Shown: piece after piece, positions 34,109 to 41,070 of the stretch
How the letters are laid out: each line of letters opens with the position of its first letter
How positions within the stretch are numbered: position 1 is the first letter of the stretch
DNA from: Geovibrio ferrireducens
GTDB taxonomy: Bacteria > Chrysiogenota > Deferribacteres > Deferribacterales > Geovibrionaceae
Length of the DNA: 64,000 nt
Assembly (NCBI RefSeq): GCF_026226615.1
Contig: NZ_JAJAPB010000001.1
Location: 359,385 to 423,384, forward strand
Direction of reading: 5' to 3'
Made by a program: the position numbers and the translations under genes
The notes under the pieces: model-generated
Told to the model about the DNA's origin: nothing
Database searches by the model: none
What the model saw: the letters and a program-made list of their open reading frames with translations, nothing else

Positions 34109-34193
34109 TGTGTTTCGGGAGGCCTCGAACCTCCAACACGGCGACGGTTAACCCGCCCCCCGCTCTACCCGCTTGAGACTTACGAAAAACACA
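34109..34193 (-). other. tRNA-like sequence, probably a degenerate tRNA
   Basis: On the minus strand a 7-bp terminal stem TGTGTTT/AAACACA (9 bp counting GATGTGTTT/AAACACATC) encloses GGTAGAGC as in a D arm, a GC-rich central hairpin containing GTTAACC, and a perfect T arm GGAGG-TTCGAGG-CCTCC. The central arm has an eight-base loop, and two bases separate the T arm from the acceptor, so it is not a canonical tRNA; an Asn-like GTT can be read in the loop. It lies opposite the late genes, in the MuF-gpG gap. Confidence 0.4.
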
Positions 34194-34219
34194 TCACCAA
34201 CTAAAGCTAATATAACACA

Positions 34220-34252
34220 CCTTCCCCCTTTGTCAAAGGGGGATAGAGGGGG
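34220..34252 (+). repeat. Short C/G-run interspersed repeat
   Basis: CTTCCCCCTTTGTCAAAGGGGG followed by GGGGGATTTT forms a hairpin of the kind widely scattered in bacterial chromosomes. Its last G run also acts as the ribosome site of the gpG-like gene. Confidence 0.5.
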
Positions 34253-34257
34253 ATTTT

Positions 34258-34770
34258 ATGGACATCGACATCAAAATTCAGGACGAAGAGCTGAAACGCA
34301 AACTGACAAGCCTGCAGAAAAAGCTGAAAAACCTCCGTCCCATCCTGCTGGAGGTGGGCAACATGGTGCGGAACGATATTGAACAGGCTTTTGAGCGGGA
34401 GCAGTCCCCCTTCGGGCAGAGGTGGCAACCCTTAGCCGTGTTCACTGTTCTGGCGGGGGTGCGGGGCAGGCTCACAGGCAAAAAAGGCAGGGAAACCAAA
34501 CAAACCCACAACTACCTGCAAGGGCGCAAGATACTCACCGCCAGCGGTCAGTTAGGTATGTCCTTCACGGTAAAGGCAGATAGCGATTCGGTAACAGTAG
34601 GCACAAACAAAGTCTACGCCCGCATACACCACTTCGGCGGTAAGGCAGGCAGAGGCAGAAGGACGAGCATTCCCGCCCGCCCGTTCCTCCCCGTCAGCAA
34701 GTCCGGTCAGCTTGAGCCGAGCTTACAGAAGGGGATAATCAGGTATATTGAACGGAAGTTAGAGGAGTGA
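34258..34770 (+). CDS. Virion morphogenesis protein, Mu gpG-like
   Basis: A 170-residue protein of the phage virion morphogenesis family (Mu gpG, P2 S-related). Typical features are LKNLRPILLEVGNMVRNDIEQAFEREQSPFGQRWQPL, the TASGQLGMSF motif and IHHFGGKAGRGRRTSIPARPFLPV near the C-terminus. It acts in head completion or head-tail joining. It ends the rightward operon, and a short hairpin (34774-34796) precedes the convergent accessory genes. Confidence 0.88.
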   Translation: MDIDIKIQDEELKRKLTSLQKKLKNLRPILLEVGNMVRNDIEQAFEREQSPFGQRWQPLAVFTVLAGVRGRLTGKKGRETKQTHNYLQGRKILTASGQLGMSFTVKADSDSVTVGTNKVYARIHHFGGKAGRGRRTSIPARPFLPVSKSGQLEPSLQKGIIRYIERKLEE

Positions 34771-34775
34771 AGAAA

Positions 34776-34796
34776 AGGCGGTCATCGACCGCCTTC
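34776..34796. terminator. Terminator-like hairpin between convergent operons
   Basis: GGCGGT-CATCG-ACCGCC stem with only a weak T tract (CCTTCGG), between the end of the packaging operon and the end of the sce7725 gene. Confidence 0.45.
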
Positions 34797-34803
34797 GGTA
34801 CTA

Positions 34804-35670
34804 TCAATTAATTAGGTTGTTCATTAATTCAATATGGTGTTGCATTCCTATCTCTTTTAATTTTGCTAAATTTGTTGCCCCAAGTGCGGCTTTTGCTTCC
34901 AACTCTCTGATGCCCGCTGAATAAAAAAATATATTTTTATCCATTAATGCTTTGCTCATTGAGAATCGTACCCTTGTGTTAAAATCTGGGCTTTCAGCAG
35001 GAGTTGTTATGTAATGCCTCACAAACACTGAACTATCTCTCACGTATGATAGATGTATCGCAGGGGAAACAAAAGTCATGTTACTTCCACTGGCAGGTTC
35101 AAAGTCCATAGACTGGACAGTATAATCCCCGAAACCAACAAAACGTTCTCTGAATATAGAGAATAAGGATGAAAAAAAACTTTCAAATGGATAGTCAGCA
35201 TTTCTATTCTGAGCAGAGAAAGCATTTTCGATGGCAACACGCTTATAATGAGGGAATTTCTCAAGATAGCTAAAAGAGGCGAGTGCGCTTGGTAAAAATA
35301 GATGATAAGTGATATTGTCTCTGTCAATCGTTGTTGGAGACGGGAAATCATGGATGAGCGCAAAGTTATAACCTTGTGACAGCCCATCTATATCAGTTGC
35401 ATATAACCCATATATGCAAAAATTGTCAAAGTTACTTATCTTTTCTCTAAGTTCTGCTGCCTCATTAGGTCTGCAAATTGTTATAAACCTTTTCTCATTT
35501 TCGACTAGAGCTTCGGCTATAGCTATGTAATTCGTATTACTAGCCAGAGATTCTCCAAGACCGAGGTAAGGCGTAATAACTGGGACAACATTCTCAAGTC
35601 TTCGGTTTGCAATAGTGTTTACTATAACGTTTTTTTCAACACCTCTTGCCATAAGAAACGGAAAGTACAT
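34804..35670 (-). CDS. sce7725 family protein
   Basis: A 288-residue protein starting MYFPFLMARGVEKNVI, the hallmark start of the sce7725 family (usually MYFPYLRGKQFE...), which is related to the phage Beta-protein group. It always accompanies an sce7726 partner; here the partner stop is three bases upstream and lies inside its ribosome site, so translation is coupled. The pair is AT-rich and inside a prophage, which points to an accessory role such as defence against other phages. No activity has been shown in the evidence here. Confidence 0.7.
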   Translation of the reverse strand: MYFPFLMARGVEKNVIVNTIANRRLENVVPVITPYLGLGESLASNTNYIAIAEALVENEKRFITICRPNEAAELREKISNFDNFCIYGLYATDIDGLSQGYNFALIHDFPSPTTIDRDNITYHLFLPSALASFSYLEKFPHYKRVAIENAFSAQNRNADYPFESFFSSLFSIFRERFVGFGDYTVQSMDFEPASGSNMTFVSPAIHLSYVRDSSVFVRHYITTPAESPDFNTRVRFSMSKALMDKNIFFYSAGIRELEAKAALGATNLAKLKEIGMQHHIELMNNLIN

Positions 35671-35673
35671 AAG

Positions 35674-36519
35674 TCACCTCTCAAAATTTTGATATATTTT
35701 ATCTACAAAATAACCCCTCTCCTTCTGTGTTAGCTTACTCACCTGAAATCCTGCCATCTTCAAAGAGAACGGCAGTGCAGAAACAAACTCTTGCCTGTAA
35801 CTTTTTCTTTTGCTTAAAAATTTATGGAATATTTCAAAACAATCTTTTTTGCTCTTTTCTAAAAACAGTTTTTTTGCTTCTTGGTATTCTGCGTCAGGAA
35901 ATATTTTCCGTATTTCTTGCCCATTAAGGGTATTAAAAATATGTTCTTGTGATATTTTCTCTAAATCTGAGCATGCTGGGCGGTATTCTTCAATCTCCAT
36001 TTCGTGGCTATCACCCATGATAAGCACCCCAACCTGTTCAAACCCTTCAAGCTCCTTTTCTAAAGCATTGAGCTTCTTCTCTGGAACAACAACATAAACC
36101 TTTTCAACAGCTTTTGTATAATCTTCAAGCTGATTACGCAGTCTCGTAAAGTTATCTATTTCTGTTTTTATTTCATATAATGTTAATGTGCCATTGACAA
36201 CTAACATATCAGCTTTGGACTTGTTAATATAAATTTCTGTAAACATATTCATAAGTTTGGGATGCTTCTTTTCAACAAGCTCATGAACAAGAAGTCTATT
36301 TTTATAAACATATTCACATCTATATTTATCAAGTAAAAGCTCATATGAGATATTAAACACATCTAAAAGAGTCATATCCCTGCGGTAGTAATCCCAAAAA
36401 CCACTATTTTTCAAAACATTTGAAATAAATTCAGGTTTTTTCTTATAAATAATCTCCCTGAGATTCGATATATTAAAAAAATGGGCATACAAAGGCATGA
36501 ATTCTGCCGCTTCAAACAT
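35674..36519 (-). CDS. sce7726 family protein with PD-(D/E)XK-like core
   Basis: A 281-residue protein with start ATG 36519 and AAGGAGG eight bases upstream. The middle has E95...D104-x11-E116-I-K118 (FTEIYINKSKADMLVVNGTLTLYEIKTE) followed by RLRNQLEDY, a restriction-endonuclease-fold signature as expected for sce7726 proteins. It is probably a DNA- or RNA-cutting or binding partner of the downstream sce7725 protein. An AT-rich promoter region (36520-36660) with an AGTTGTT/AACAACT dyad lies upstream, so the pair is likely transcribed in the lysogen. Confidence 0.7.
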   Translation of the reverse strand: MFEAAEFMPLYAHFFNISNLREIIYKKKPEFISNVLKNSGFWDYYRRDMTLLDVFNISYELLLDKYRCEYVYKNRLLVHELVEKKHPKLMNMFTEIYINKSKADMLVVNGTLTLYEIKTEIDNFTRLRNQLEDYTKAVEKVYVVVPEKKLNALEKELEGFEQVGVLIMGDSHEMEIEEYRPACSDLEKISQEHIFNTLNGQEIRKIFPDAEYQEAKKLFLEKSKKDCFEIFHKFLSKRKSYRQEFVSALPFSLKMAGFQVSKLTQKERGYFVDKIYQNFER

Positions 36520-36684
36520 AGCAAACCTCCTTTCCATAGAGTTTATTGCATAATAATATATAATATTCTATACAAAACTATATAAAAGGGTGTTTTAGTT
36601 GTTGCTTATAAACAACTTTTATGTTTAAAAACTTTTTACCTCTGTGTGAGTAACCTGAACTCTTACACCTTCAATATCTATAAC
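36520..36684 (-). promoter_or_regulatory. AT-rich promoter region of the sce7726/sce7725 pair
   Basis: It contains TATATT/TATAAT-like stretches at 36550-36585 and an inverted repeat AGTTGTT...AACAACT (36598-36618). No coding signal is seen. The dyad could be an operator, or a weak end of the upstream 112-aa transcript. Confidence 0.4.
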
Positions 36685-37023
36685 TCACTCTTTCGATTCA
36701 AACGTGTACGTATCTATCTTATCAAACTCGCTTCTCTTTATTGACCATATCTCGCTTACTGTTTTCCACTCACGGTCAGCAACTTTTACACGGAACGGCT
36801 TGTAATCAACCAAAAAACCTCTCTCAAGCCCGTTAAAGCGCACCCATGCCGAAACCTCACGGCTGCAAGTATTGCGTACCTCAACCTTAACAGATACCTT
36901 CACATAGCCATATTCCTCGCTCATCACCTTCGTATCAGGTCCGAGGAATACAAGGCACTGTTCAGCATAGGCAGATAAGGAAAAAATAAGAAATATAAAC
37001 CCGGTCAGAAAAAGCTTTTTCAT
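36685..37023 (-). CDS. Secreted small protein of the lysogenic accessory region
   Basis: A 112-residue protein with clear signal peptide MKKLFLTGFIFLIFSLSAYAEQ. The mature ~91 residues are beta-rich (EEYGYVKVSVKVEVRNTCSREVSAWVRFNG) with two Cys, one at the mature N-terminus region and one in RNTCSRE, that could form a disulphide. It would act in the periplasm or envelope. It has its own promoter and an operator identical to that of the repressor/ner region, so it is controlled with the lysis/lysogeny switch. Superinfection exclusion or host-surface change is a guess. Confidence 0.65.
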   Translation of the reverse strand: MKKLFLTGFIFLIFSLSAYAEQCLVFLGPDTKVMSEEYGYVKVSVKVEVRNTCSREVSAWVRFNGLERGFLVDYKPFRVKVADREWKTVSEIWSIKRSEFDKIDTYTFESKE

Positions 37024-37047
37024 ATTACCCTCATGAACTATCGTGAA

Positions 37048-37078
37048 TTAAACAAGTTTACCTAAAAGATAACACCTT
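37048..37078 (-). promoter_or_regulatory. Promoter and operator of the secreted-protein gene
   Basis: On the minus strand TTGTCA (37077-37082 region), a 17-base spacer and TAAACT form a -35/-10 pair. The -10 lies within TAAACTTGTTTA (37049-37060), and 14 bases (37048-37061) match 46135-46148 exactly. Confidence 0.6.
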
Positions 37079-37094
37079 GACAATACCATAAACG

Positions 37095-37124
37095 AAAAAA
37101 GCCCCGCTTTTTTTACGGCGGGGC
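37095..37124 (-). terminator. Terminator of the regulator operon
   Basis: Stem GCCCCGC/GCGGGGC (37101-37107, 37118-37124) followed on the minus strand by six T residues. It isolates the secreted-protein gene from the upstream regulator genes. Confidence 0.85.
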
Positions 37125-37149
37125 AAGTTTACGCATTCAAAAAATAAGC

Positions 37150-37353
37150 CTACGGATGGCAGTTCTCCTTTATCTCGGTATATATATTCAGCTTCTCTAT
37201 ATCCCGCTCCACATGGTCAAAAAGGTAGCCCAAGCCTGTTTTCACCTGCTCATTGCCTCCGTCACCGCACAGAACAGTAAAATGCCGCAGAGCCGCAAGC
37301 TGGCAGAGTATCACCTCTAAGCTGTCGCTCAGTTCCATGTTCTTCCCGCCCAT
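37150..37353 (-). CDS. Small hypothetical phage protein
   Basis: A 67-residue protein (MGGKNMELSDSLEVILCQLAALRHFTVLCGDGG...) whose ATG overlaps the regulator stop as TGATG, so the two are translationally coupled. The GGGGG upstream acts as ribosome site. It has an amphipathic helical pattern and a Cys in each of its first two helices. No family recognised; its place suggests a partner or co-regulated effector of the upstream regulator. Confidence 0.55.
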   Translation of the reverse strand: MGGKNMELSDSLEVILCQLAALRHFTVLCGDGGNEQVKTGLGYLFDHVERDIEKLNIYTEIKENCHP

Positions 37354-38093
37354 CACTTACCCCCTTTCAGTGCCAGTTTAAGCGCATTTTGCATATCCGC
37401 CTTCCGTCTCGGTCCGTGGGGTATCTTTTTCAGTTCCACCCCCAGTTCCCTCAGCTTCGCCTCAATCTGCGAAACAGTCTTGGGGTAAAGCATGGTCAGC
37501 TTCGCCGTCTCGTCCTGATTAAGCCCAAGGTTGCGGAAGTAGCACACACGGTTTATAAGGTGCATAGGCGCAAGGTCGGTCAGCTCAACGCCAAGCCCAA
37601 CCCCCTTTAACAGTGTTGCGGTGTCATCATTGACGCAAGCAGGTGGGCTGTAAGCCTCACCCAGCACAAGGTCGGCGGCGAACCTACGGAAATTCCTAGC
37701 CCGCTCAGACTTAATGAAGAAACCAAGATAAATAACCCCAAGCTTTGTCCAGAGGATTCTCTTGGTATACCTTGTTTTAGCGTGACAATTTGTCACTCTG
37801 TTAGGGGAATGGGCATTTGAAGTGTTCTCAGTGTTAGTATTACTAACGCTGTTAGATGAATCAGTGTTTGAAGCATTGAAATTCTCACTAAGAGGAACAC
37901 TGATACTGGTGATGAAATGCTCCCCTTCTTTTAACTCTTCTTTATGCTGCAACTTGTGTTGACGGATATTGTGAGAAGTTACCCCGTACCCTCTCGCCAC
38001 TTCCTCGGTGGAGACGAGGTAAGAAAAAAGCTTAGACTGATAAACTTCCAGTGTGGTGTCTGCGAATGTTATTTGAAGAAGGTCTGTTGACAT
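37353..38093 (-). CDS. Phage regulator, Rha/antirepressor-like N-terminus with HTH-like C-terminus
   Basis: A 246-residue protein; start ATG 38093 has GGGAGG nine bases upstream, and a longer reading from 38162 runs through the promoter. The N-terminal part (LFSYLVSTEEVARGYGVTSHNIRQHKLQHKEELKEGEHF) and WTKLGVIYLGFFIKSERARNFRRFAADLVLGE follow the pattern of phage Rha/ORF6N/antirepressor domains. A Ser/Asn-rich spacer divides it, and the C-terminal LNQDETAKLTMLYPKTVSQIEAKLRELGV resembles a helix-turn-helix. It likely tunes lysogeny or phage gene expression. Confidence 0.65.
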   Translation of the reverse strand: MSTDLLQITFADTTLEVYQSKLFSYLVSTEEVARGYGVTSHNIRQHKLQHKEELKEGEHFITSISVPLSENFNASNTDSSNSVSNTNTENTSNAHSPNRVTNCHAKTRYTKRILWTKLGVIYLGFFIKSERARNFRRFAADLVLGEAYSPPACVNDDTATLLKGVGLGVELTDLAPMHLINRVCYFRNLGLNQDETAKLTMLYPKTVSQIEAKLRELGVELKKIPHGPRRKADMQNALKLALKGGK

Positions 38094-38127
38094 TATTTCC
38101 TCCCTATTTCCTTGATTTGATGAGCCT

Positions 38128-38155
38128 ATAATACAGAAAAACGGTATTGTGTCAA
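38128..38155 (-). promoter_or_regulatory. Strong sigma-70-type promoter of the regulator operon
   Basis: On the minus strand TTGACA (38155-38150), a 16-base spacer and TATTAT (38133-38128) lie 35 bases before the start codon. Confidence 0.7.
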
Positions 38156-38245
38156 TATGCAAATCACTATTATCTTGATTTTAGCGCCACAAAAACCATT
38201 AAAATCAGTATTAAGGAGATTATCTAGCACCGAAATATTGTTTAT

Positions 38246-38280
38246 TATCAAACACTGTGATAGCATATTTATCATTGTGA
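38246..38280 (+). promoter_or_regulatory. Promoter of the PH-domain gene
   Basis: TTGTTT, a 17-base spacer (ATTATCAAACACTGTGA) and TAGCAT lie just upstream of the plus-strand gene. A TATTTATCATTGTGAAAA stretch follows. Confidence 0.45.
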
Positions 38281-38324
38281 AAATTTAAAGTACGATTAAT
38301 GATATTTTTTCAGGAGAAAAGCAT

Positions 38325-38828
38325 ATGGAAAATACTGCCGCAGTAAATTCTTTAACACCCTTTACATTAACTATATTTTTGGGTTTCCTTGTTCTGCTCG
38401 CTTTCGCATTTAAAGATAAGGGATTTATCAAAAACACATTAGGAAACAGCGAACAGATAATCTATCATGCAAAGGTAAGCCTATGGTCTCTTAGTTTTTA
38501 TATCTTTCTGGGAGTAATTCTCTTTTTCTCTGATATTTTTCTTGGGCTTATTTTTATCCTCATCGCAGCCCTGAAATACATTACGACAGAGATAGCCATC
38601 ACAAATAAAAAAGTTGTTGCAAAAACAGGGCTTATCAAAAGAAAAATGATTGAAATCAGGCTGGAAAAAATAGAAAGCCTTCAGGTTGAACAAGGCATCT
38701 TCGGACGTATTCTTAATTTCGGCAGCATAGTGGTCTCAGGTGCGGGCAACCCGCAGGCAGCAATCCCAAATATATCAAAACCGTTAGAATACCGTAACGA
38801 GTTTCGCAAGCTCACAGACAAAGACTAA
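38325..38828 (+). CDS. Membrane-anchored bacterial PH-domain (bPH2/DUF304) protein
   Basis: A 167-residue protein with three hydrophobic helices (FTLTIFLGFLVLLAFAF, LWSLSFYIFLGVILFFSDIF, GLIFILIAALKYI) and a C-terminal bPH2 domain: TEIAITNKKVVAKTGLIKRKMIEIRLEKIESLQVEQGIFGRILNFGSIVVSGAG. GGAGAAAAG precedes ATG 38325. It is alone on the plus strand among minus-strand phage genes, with its own promoter, which marks it as an accessory (moron) gene. An envelope-located function is likely; the biological role is unknown. Confidence 0.75.
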   Translation: MENTAAVNSLTPFTLTIFLGFLVLLAFAFKDKGFIKNTLGNSEQIIYHAKVSLWSLSFYIFLGVILFFSDIFLGLIFILIAALKYITTEIAITNKKVVAKTGLIKRKMIEIRLEKIESLQVEQGIFGRILNFGSIVVSGAGNPQAAIPNISKPLEYRNEFRKLTDKD

Positions 38829-38836
38829 AACAAATC

Positions 38837-38865
38837 AGCCTCGCTAAATAAGCGGGGCTTTCACT
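38837..38865. terminator. Terminator-like hairpin between convergent genes
   Basis: AGCCTCGCT-AAATA-AGCGGGGCT with a T-rich 3' side, between the PH-domain gene and the XRE gene. Confidence 0.6.
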
Positions 38866-39082
38866 TTTTAAGTTCTTCGTTGAAAATTTCTTTAAGCTGG
38901 TTAAACTTTTTTTCAATAATCAGAAGCTCTAAACATTTGAGAACAATGGCAGGAGGCTCTATCTTGCCCGTTGCCCAAGTAGTTACAGTATTTTGAGTAA
39001 CCCCAAGCTCCTCAGCCAGTTCCTTCTGGTTAATGCCTAATTCCCTGCAAACTTTCTTAACGGGGTTTTCGTTGCTTTCCAT
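38861..39082 (-). CDS. Small XRE-type DNA-binding protein
   Basis: A 73-residue protein with a helix-turn-helix (CRELGINQKELAEELGVTQNTVTTWATGKIEPP) and a short Lys/Glu-rich C-terminal helix. It is a probable transcription regulator. A perfect dyad ATAACA-TAAT-TGTTAT (39111-39126) lies about 30 bases upstream of its start and may be its own operator. No Mor/C-type late activator gene is seen in the prophage, so this could be a substitute regulator. Confidence 0.72.
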   Translation of the reverse strand: MESNENPVKKVCRELGINQKELAEELGVTQNTVTTWATGKIEPPAIVLKCLELLIIEKKFNQLKEIFNEELKK

Positions 39083-39110
39083 TGATACACCAAATATTTA
39101 TATTGCCATA

Positions 39111-39126
39111 ATAACATAATTGTTAT
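39111..39126. promoter_or_regulatory. Dyad upstream of the XRE gene
   Basis: ATAACA-TAAT-TGTTAT is a perfect 6-bp inverted repeat in an AT-rich gap, suited as an autoregulatory operator. Confidence 0.45.
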
Positions 39127-39144
39127 GTGAAATAAAGCTGTAAC

Positions 39145-39267
39145 TCAACCTGTGGGCGAATTTTCTTTATACTGGCTTTCTTCACTCTGAGCAAATGCGA
39201 AGAGTCTCTTTCCTGAACTGCCATCCGTTTTATCCTCTTCCGCTTCGCCTGTCCTGCTCACCCACAT
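39145..39267 (-). CDS. Possible 40-residue ORF overlapping the DnaC-like gene end
   Basis: The frame ATG TGG GTG AGC... overlaps the 3' end of the DnaC-like gene in another frame and continues as GEAEEDKTDGSSGKRLFAFAQSEESQYKENSPTG. The composition is protein-like, but there is no clear ribosome site. It could also be the shifted original C-terminus of the DnaC-like protein. Confidence 0.28.
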   Translation of the reverse strand: MWVSRTGEAEEDKTDGSSGKRLFAFAQSEESQYKENSPTG

Positions 39268-39952
39268 GGATGCAGCGGCAGGCAGCAAGGCGGGAGGTAA
39301 CACGCCTTCCCAGTGTGCGGGCTATCTCTCCGCCCGAATCAGGGCGGAAATTGCTGGTGTAAATGGTCTGCCGCATTTCGTTATACCTGTCGTTCACTAT
39401 GCGGTAGATGCACTCCTTAGCCCACTCTGTGGTATATTCTGCGCCTAAGTCGTCCAGAATGATAACTTCGGCGGTTATAACCTCTCTAAGCACATTTTCC
39501 GGCAGCTTGCCTGTTTCGTCCATTGCGCTGCGCACAGCCGCCAGAAGGTTCGGCACAGTGCGAAAAAGAACCTCTTTTCCTTTAAGTGCCAGCTCCCGCA
39601 GAACACAGCAGGCGAGCATGGTCTTCCCGCTGCCCACTCCGCCGTGCAGAACAAGGCTTTTGCCCTGCAAGCCCTGAAAAAAGCCGTCCATAGCGGCGGC
39701 AGAAAGGTTCTCCATATCGTTTATTGTCACTGCCCTGTACCTCGCCGGAACACCCGCAAGCTCCAGAACAGAGCCGATATTGCTTTTGATATGCTCAAGC
39801 CTCTGCTTCTCGGCGGCTGCCTTTGCGCAGTTTTCGCACTCGGTTTCGTGCCACTCTCCCCCGTGATAGCGGTATTCCTTAAAAGCTCCGCAGGTGCATA
39901 CCTCGTTCGGCGGCGGTGTCTGCGGAAGAAAAGAGGCAAAATAACGCTTCAT
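39230..39952 (-). CDS. DnaC/IstB-like ATPase with N-terminal zinc finger
   Basis: A 240-residue AAA+ protein. The N-terminal ~60 residues hold Cys pairs (CTCGAFKEYRYHGGEWHETECENC), then a helicase-loader ATPase: Walker A HGGVGSGKTM, Walker B VIILDDLGAE and the sensor-1 region IYTSNF. It would load host DnaB helicase at phage replication forks after transposition. ATG 39952 overlaps the stop of the zinc-ribbon gene. It is the last gene of the leftward early operon. Confidence 0.82.
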   Translation of the reverse strand: MKRYFASFLPQTPPPNEVCTCGAFKEYRYHGGEWHETECENCAKAAAEKQRLEHIKSNIGSVLELAGVPARYRAVTINDMENLSAAAMDGFFQGLQGKSLVLHGGVGSGKTMLACCVLRELALKGKEVLFRTVPNLLAAVRSAMDETGKLPENVLREVITAEVIILDDLGAEYTTEWAKECIYRIVNDRYNEMRQTIYTSNFRPDSGGEIARTLGRRVTSRLAACRCIHVGEQDRRSGRG

Positions 39953-40182
39953 AAAATGCCCCTTTCCCTGTCCTTCTGTTTTCCGCCGATAGCCTCAATC
40001 AGCTTTTTATCCCCTTTCAGCAGTTCTCTGGCGTAGTCCTCAAGGTATGTATCCACCTTCGGCAACTCCACAGTGGCAAAAACATATCCGCACACAGGGC
40101 ATTTCCTTGTGCGCTCCTTGATTGTAGAGCTGCTGGTGCTTATAACTTTCGTATCTTCAAAAGCGCATTTCGGACAATCCAT
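39949..40182 (-). CDS. Small NrdR-type zinc-ribbon protein
   Basis: A 77-residue protein from ATG 40182, with AAAGGAGAAAGG just upstream. It has two Cys pairs, CPKC and CPVCGYVF, separated by KVISTSSSTIKERTRK, the same layout as the NrdR N-terminal zinc ribbon, but without the ATP-cone domain. A DNA-binding or transcription-activator role like phage Ogr/Delta-type proteins is possible. The longer in-frame start at 40209 is less well supported. Confidence 0.62.
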   Translation of the reverse strand: MDCPKCAFEDTKVISTSSSTIKERTRKCPVCGYVFATVELPKVDTYLEDYARELLKGDKKLIEAIGGKQKDRERGIL

Positions 40183-40202
40183 ACATCCTTTCTCCTTTGA
40201 GA

Positions 40203-40278
40203 CTGCCACGTCAGGCTTCGCCCTCCTCGCAGTGACACAAAAACGTCATTGCGAACCACGCAGGGGTGAAGCAATCTC
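40203..40278. repeat. Pair of interspersed repeats in inverted orientation
   Basis: A reverse-strand member (40203-40236, ...CCTCGCAGTGAC) and a forward member GTCATTGCGAACC...GAAGCAATCTC (40245-40278) face each other, the same pairing that makes up the 140-bp tandem unit at the window end. Confidence 0.72.
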
Positions 40279-40320
40279 AAACCTTCCCTGAACCGCCGAG
40301 CCTGTCAGCGGCTCAGAGAA

Positions 40321-40340
40321 GCCCCGCCCGAAGGCGGGGA
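40321..40340 (-). terminator. GC hairpin before the zinc-ribbon gene
   Basis: GCCCCGCC-CGAA-GGCGGGG stem with a tetraloop between the 94-aa gene and the repeats. It has no T run, so it is a pause or processing site rather than a clear terminator. Confidence 0.4.
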
Positions 40341-40346
40341 ACTTGC

Positions 40347-40631
40347 CTAAAACTCCACACTCACATTCAGCGGCAACTGCTCCGCAGGCACAGCCGCAAA
40401 AGCTCTTTTATATTCATCAGGCAGCGGAATAACAAACCCCATGCTAGGGTAATAAATGCCCCTGCCGTCCTTTTCCGGCTTATGCTGAAACACAGCAGGC
40501 GCAATCTGATATTCCCCGTCACCAAGTCTTATGATTCCTCTGGCTACATAAGCACCGTTTATCAATAAACGGCTAATCTGCCCTGCATCCTTAATAGGGC
40601 ACTCAGGAAGCTTTATCCGCTTTAAGCTCAT
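40347..40631 (-). CDS. Small hypothetical early phage protein
   Basis: A 94-residue protein (MSLKRIKLPECPIKDAGQISRLLINGAYVARGIIRLGDGEYQIAPAVFQ...PLNVSVEF) directly after Gam; its start overlaps the Gam gene by 29 bases. It is beta-rich with a GRGIYYPSMGFVIPLPDE segment somewhat like SpoVG-type small proteins. No family was assigned. Its tight coupling with Gam suggests a role early in transposition or replication. Confidence 0.6.
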   Translation of the reverse strand: MSLKRIKLPECPIKDAGQISRLLINGAYVARGIIRLGDGEYQIAPAVFQHKPEKDGRGIYYPSMGFVIPLPDEYKRAFAAVPAEQLPLNVSVEF

Positions 40632-41070
40632 AGCTGTAGTCCTCCTTTTCCTTGCGCTCCGTGCCGATTGCGGTCAGCCTGTCGCTGTTCCACTGGCTTA
40701 TTGCGTCCCAGTTTACGGACTCCTCAACCCGAACCCCCTCGCCGTAGCCCAGCTTTTTCAGCAGTTCCACTGTGATGTTCTTTGCCTTGCGGACGCTCTC
40801 TTTCACATGGCGCAGAACCGCCCCGCAGCGTAAGTCAACCCTGTCTCCGCTGCTGAAAACCTCTGACTTGTGCTTTTTCAGGTATGTGGTCAGTTCCTTC
40901 TCCGCCGCCTCTGCGTGTGAGGTCTCGCTGGTCAGGTCGCCTGCGTATTTCTCTTTCAGTGCCTCTATGTCCCTGTCCACAGCCTCTTTTATCTTGGCTG
41001 CCCTTGCCCTGTGGCGGCTTATCCTCTCCAGCAGGGCGTTTATCTCTTCCGTGTGCTTATTTCCCGCCAT
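40603..41070 (-). CDS. gam: Host-nuclease inhibitor Gam-like protein
   Basis: A 155-residue, mostly helical protein. The long N-terminal coiled coil (INALLERISRHRARAAKIKEAVDRDIEALKEKY) and the middle segment VDLRCGAVLRHVKESVRKAKNITVELLKKLGYGEGVRVEESVNWDAIS fit the Mu Gam family, Ku-like proteins that bind DNA ends and protect them from exonucleases. Its start overlaps the preceding gene by 14 bases. Confidence 0.85.
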   Translation of the reverse strand: MAGNKHTEEINALLERISRHRARAAKIKEAVDRDIEALKEKYAGDLTSETSHAEAAEKELTTYLKKHKSEVFSSGDRVDLRCGAVLRHVKESVRKAKNITVELLKKLGYGEGVRVEESVNWDAISQWNSDRLTAIGTERKEKEDYSYELKADKAS

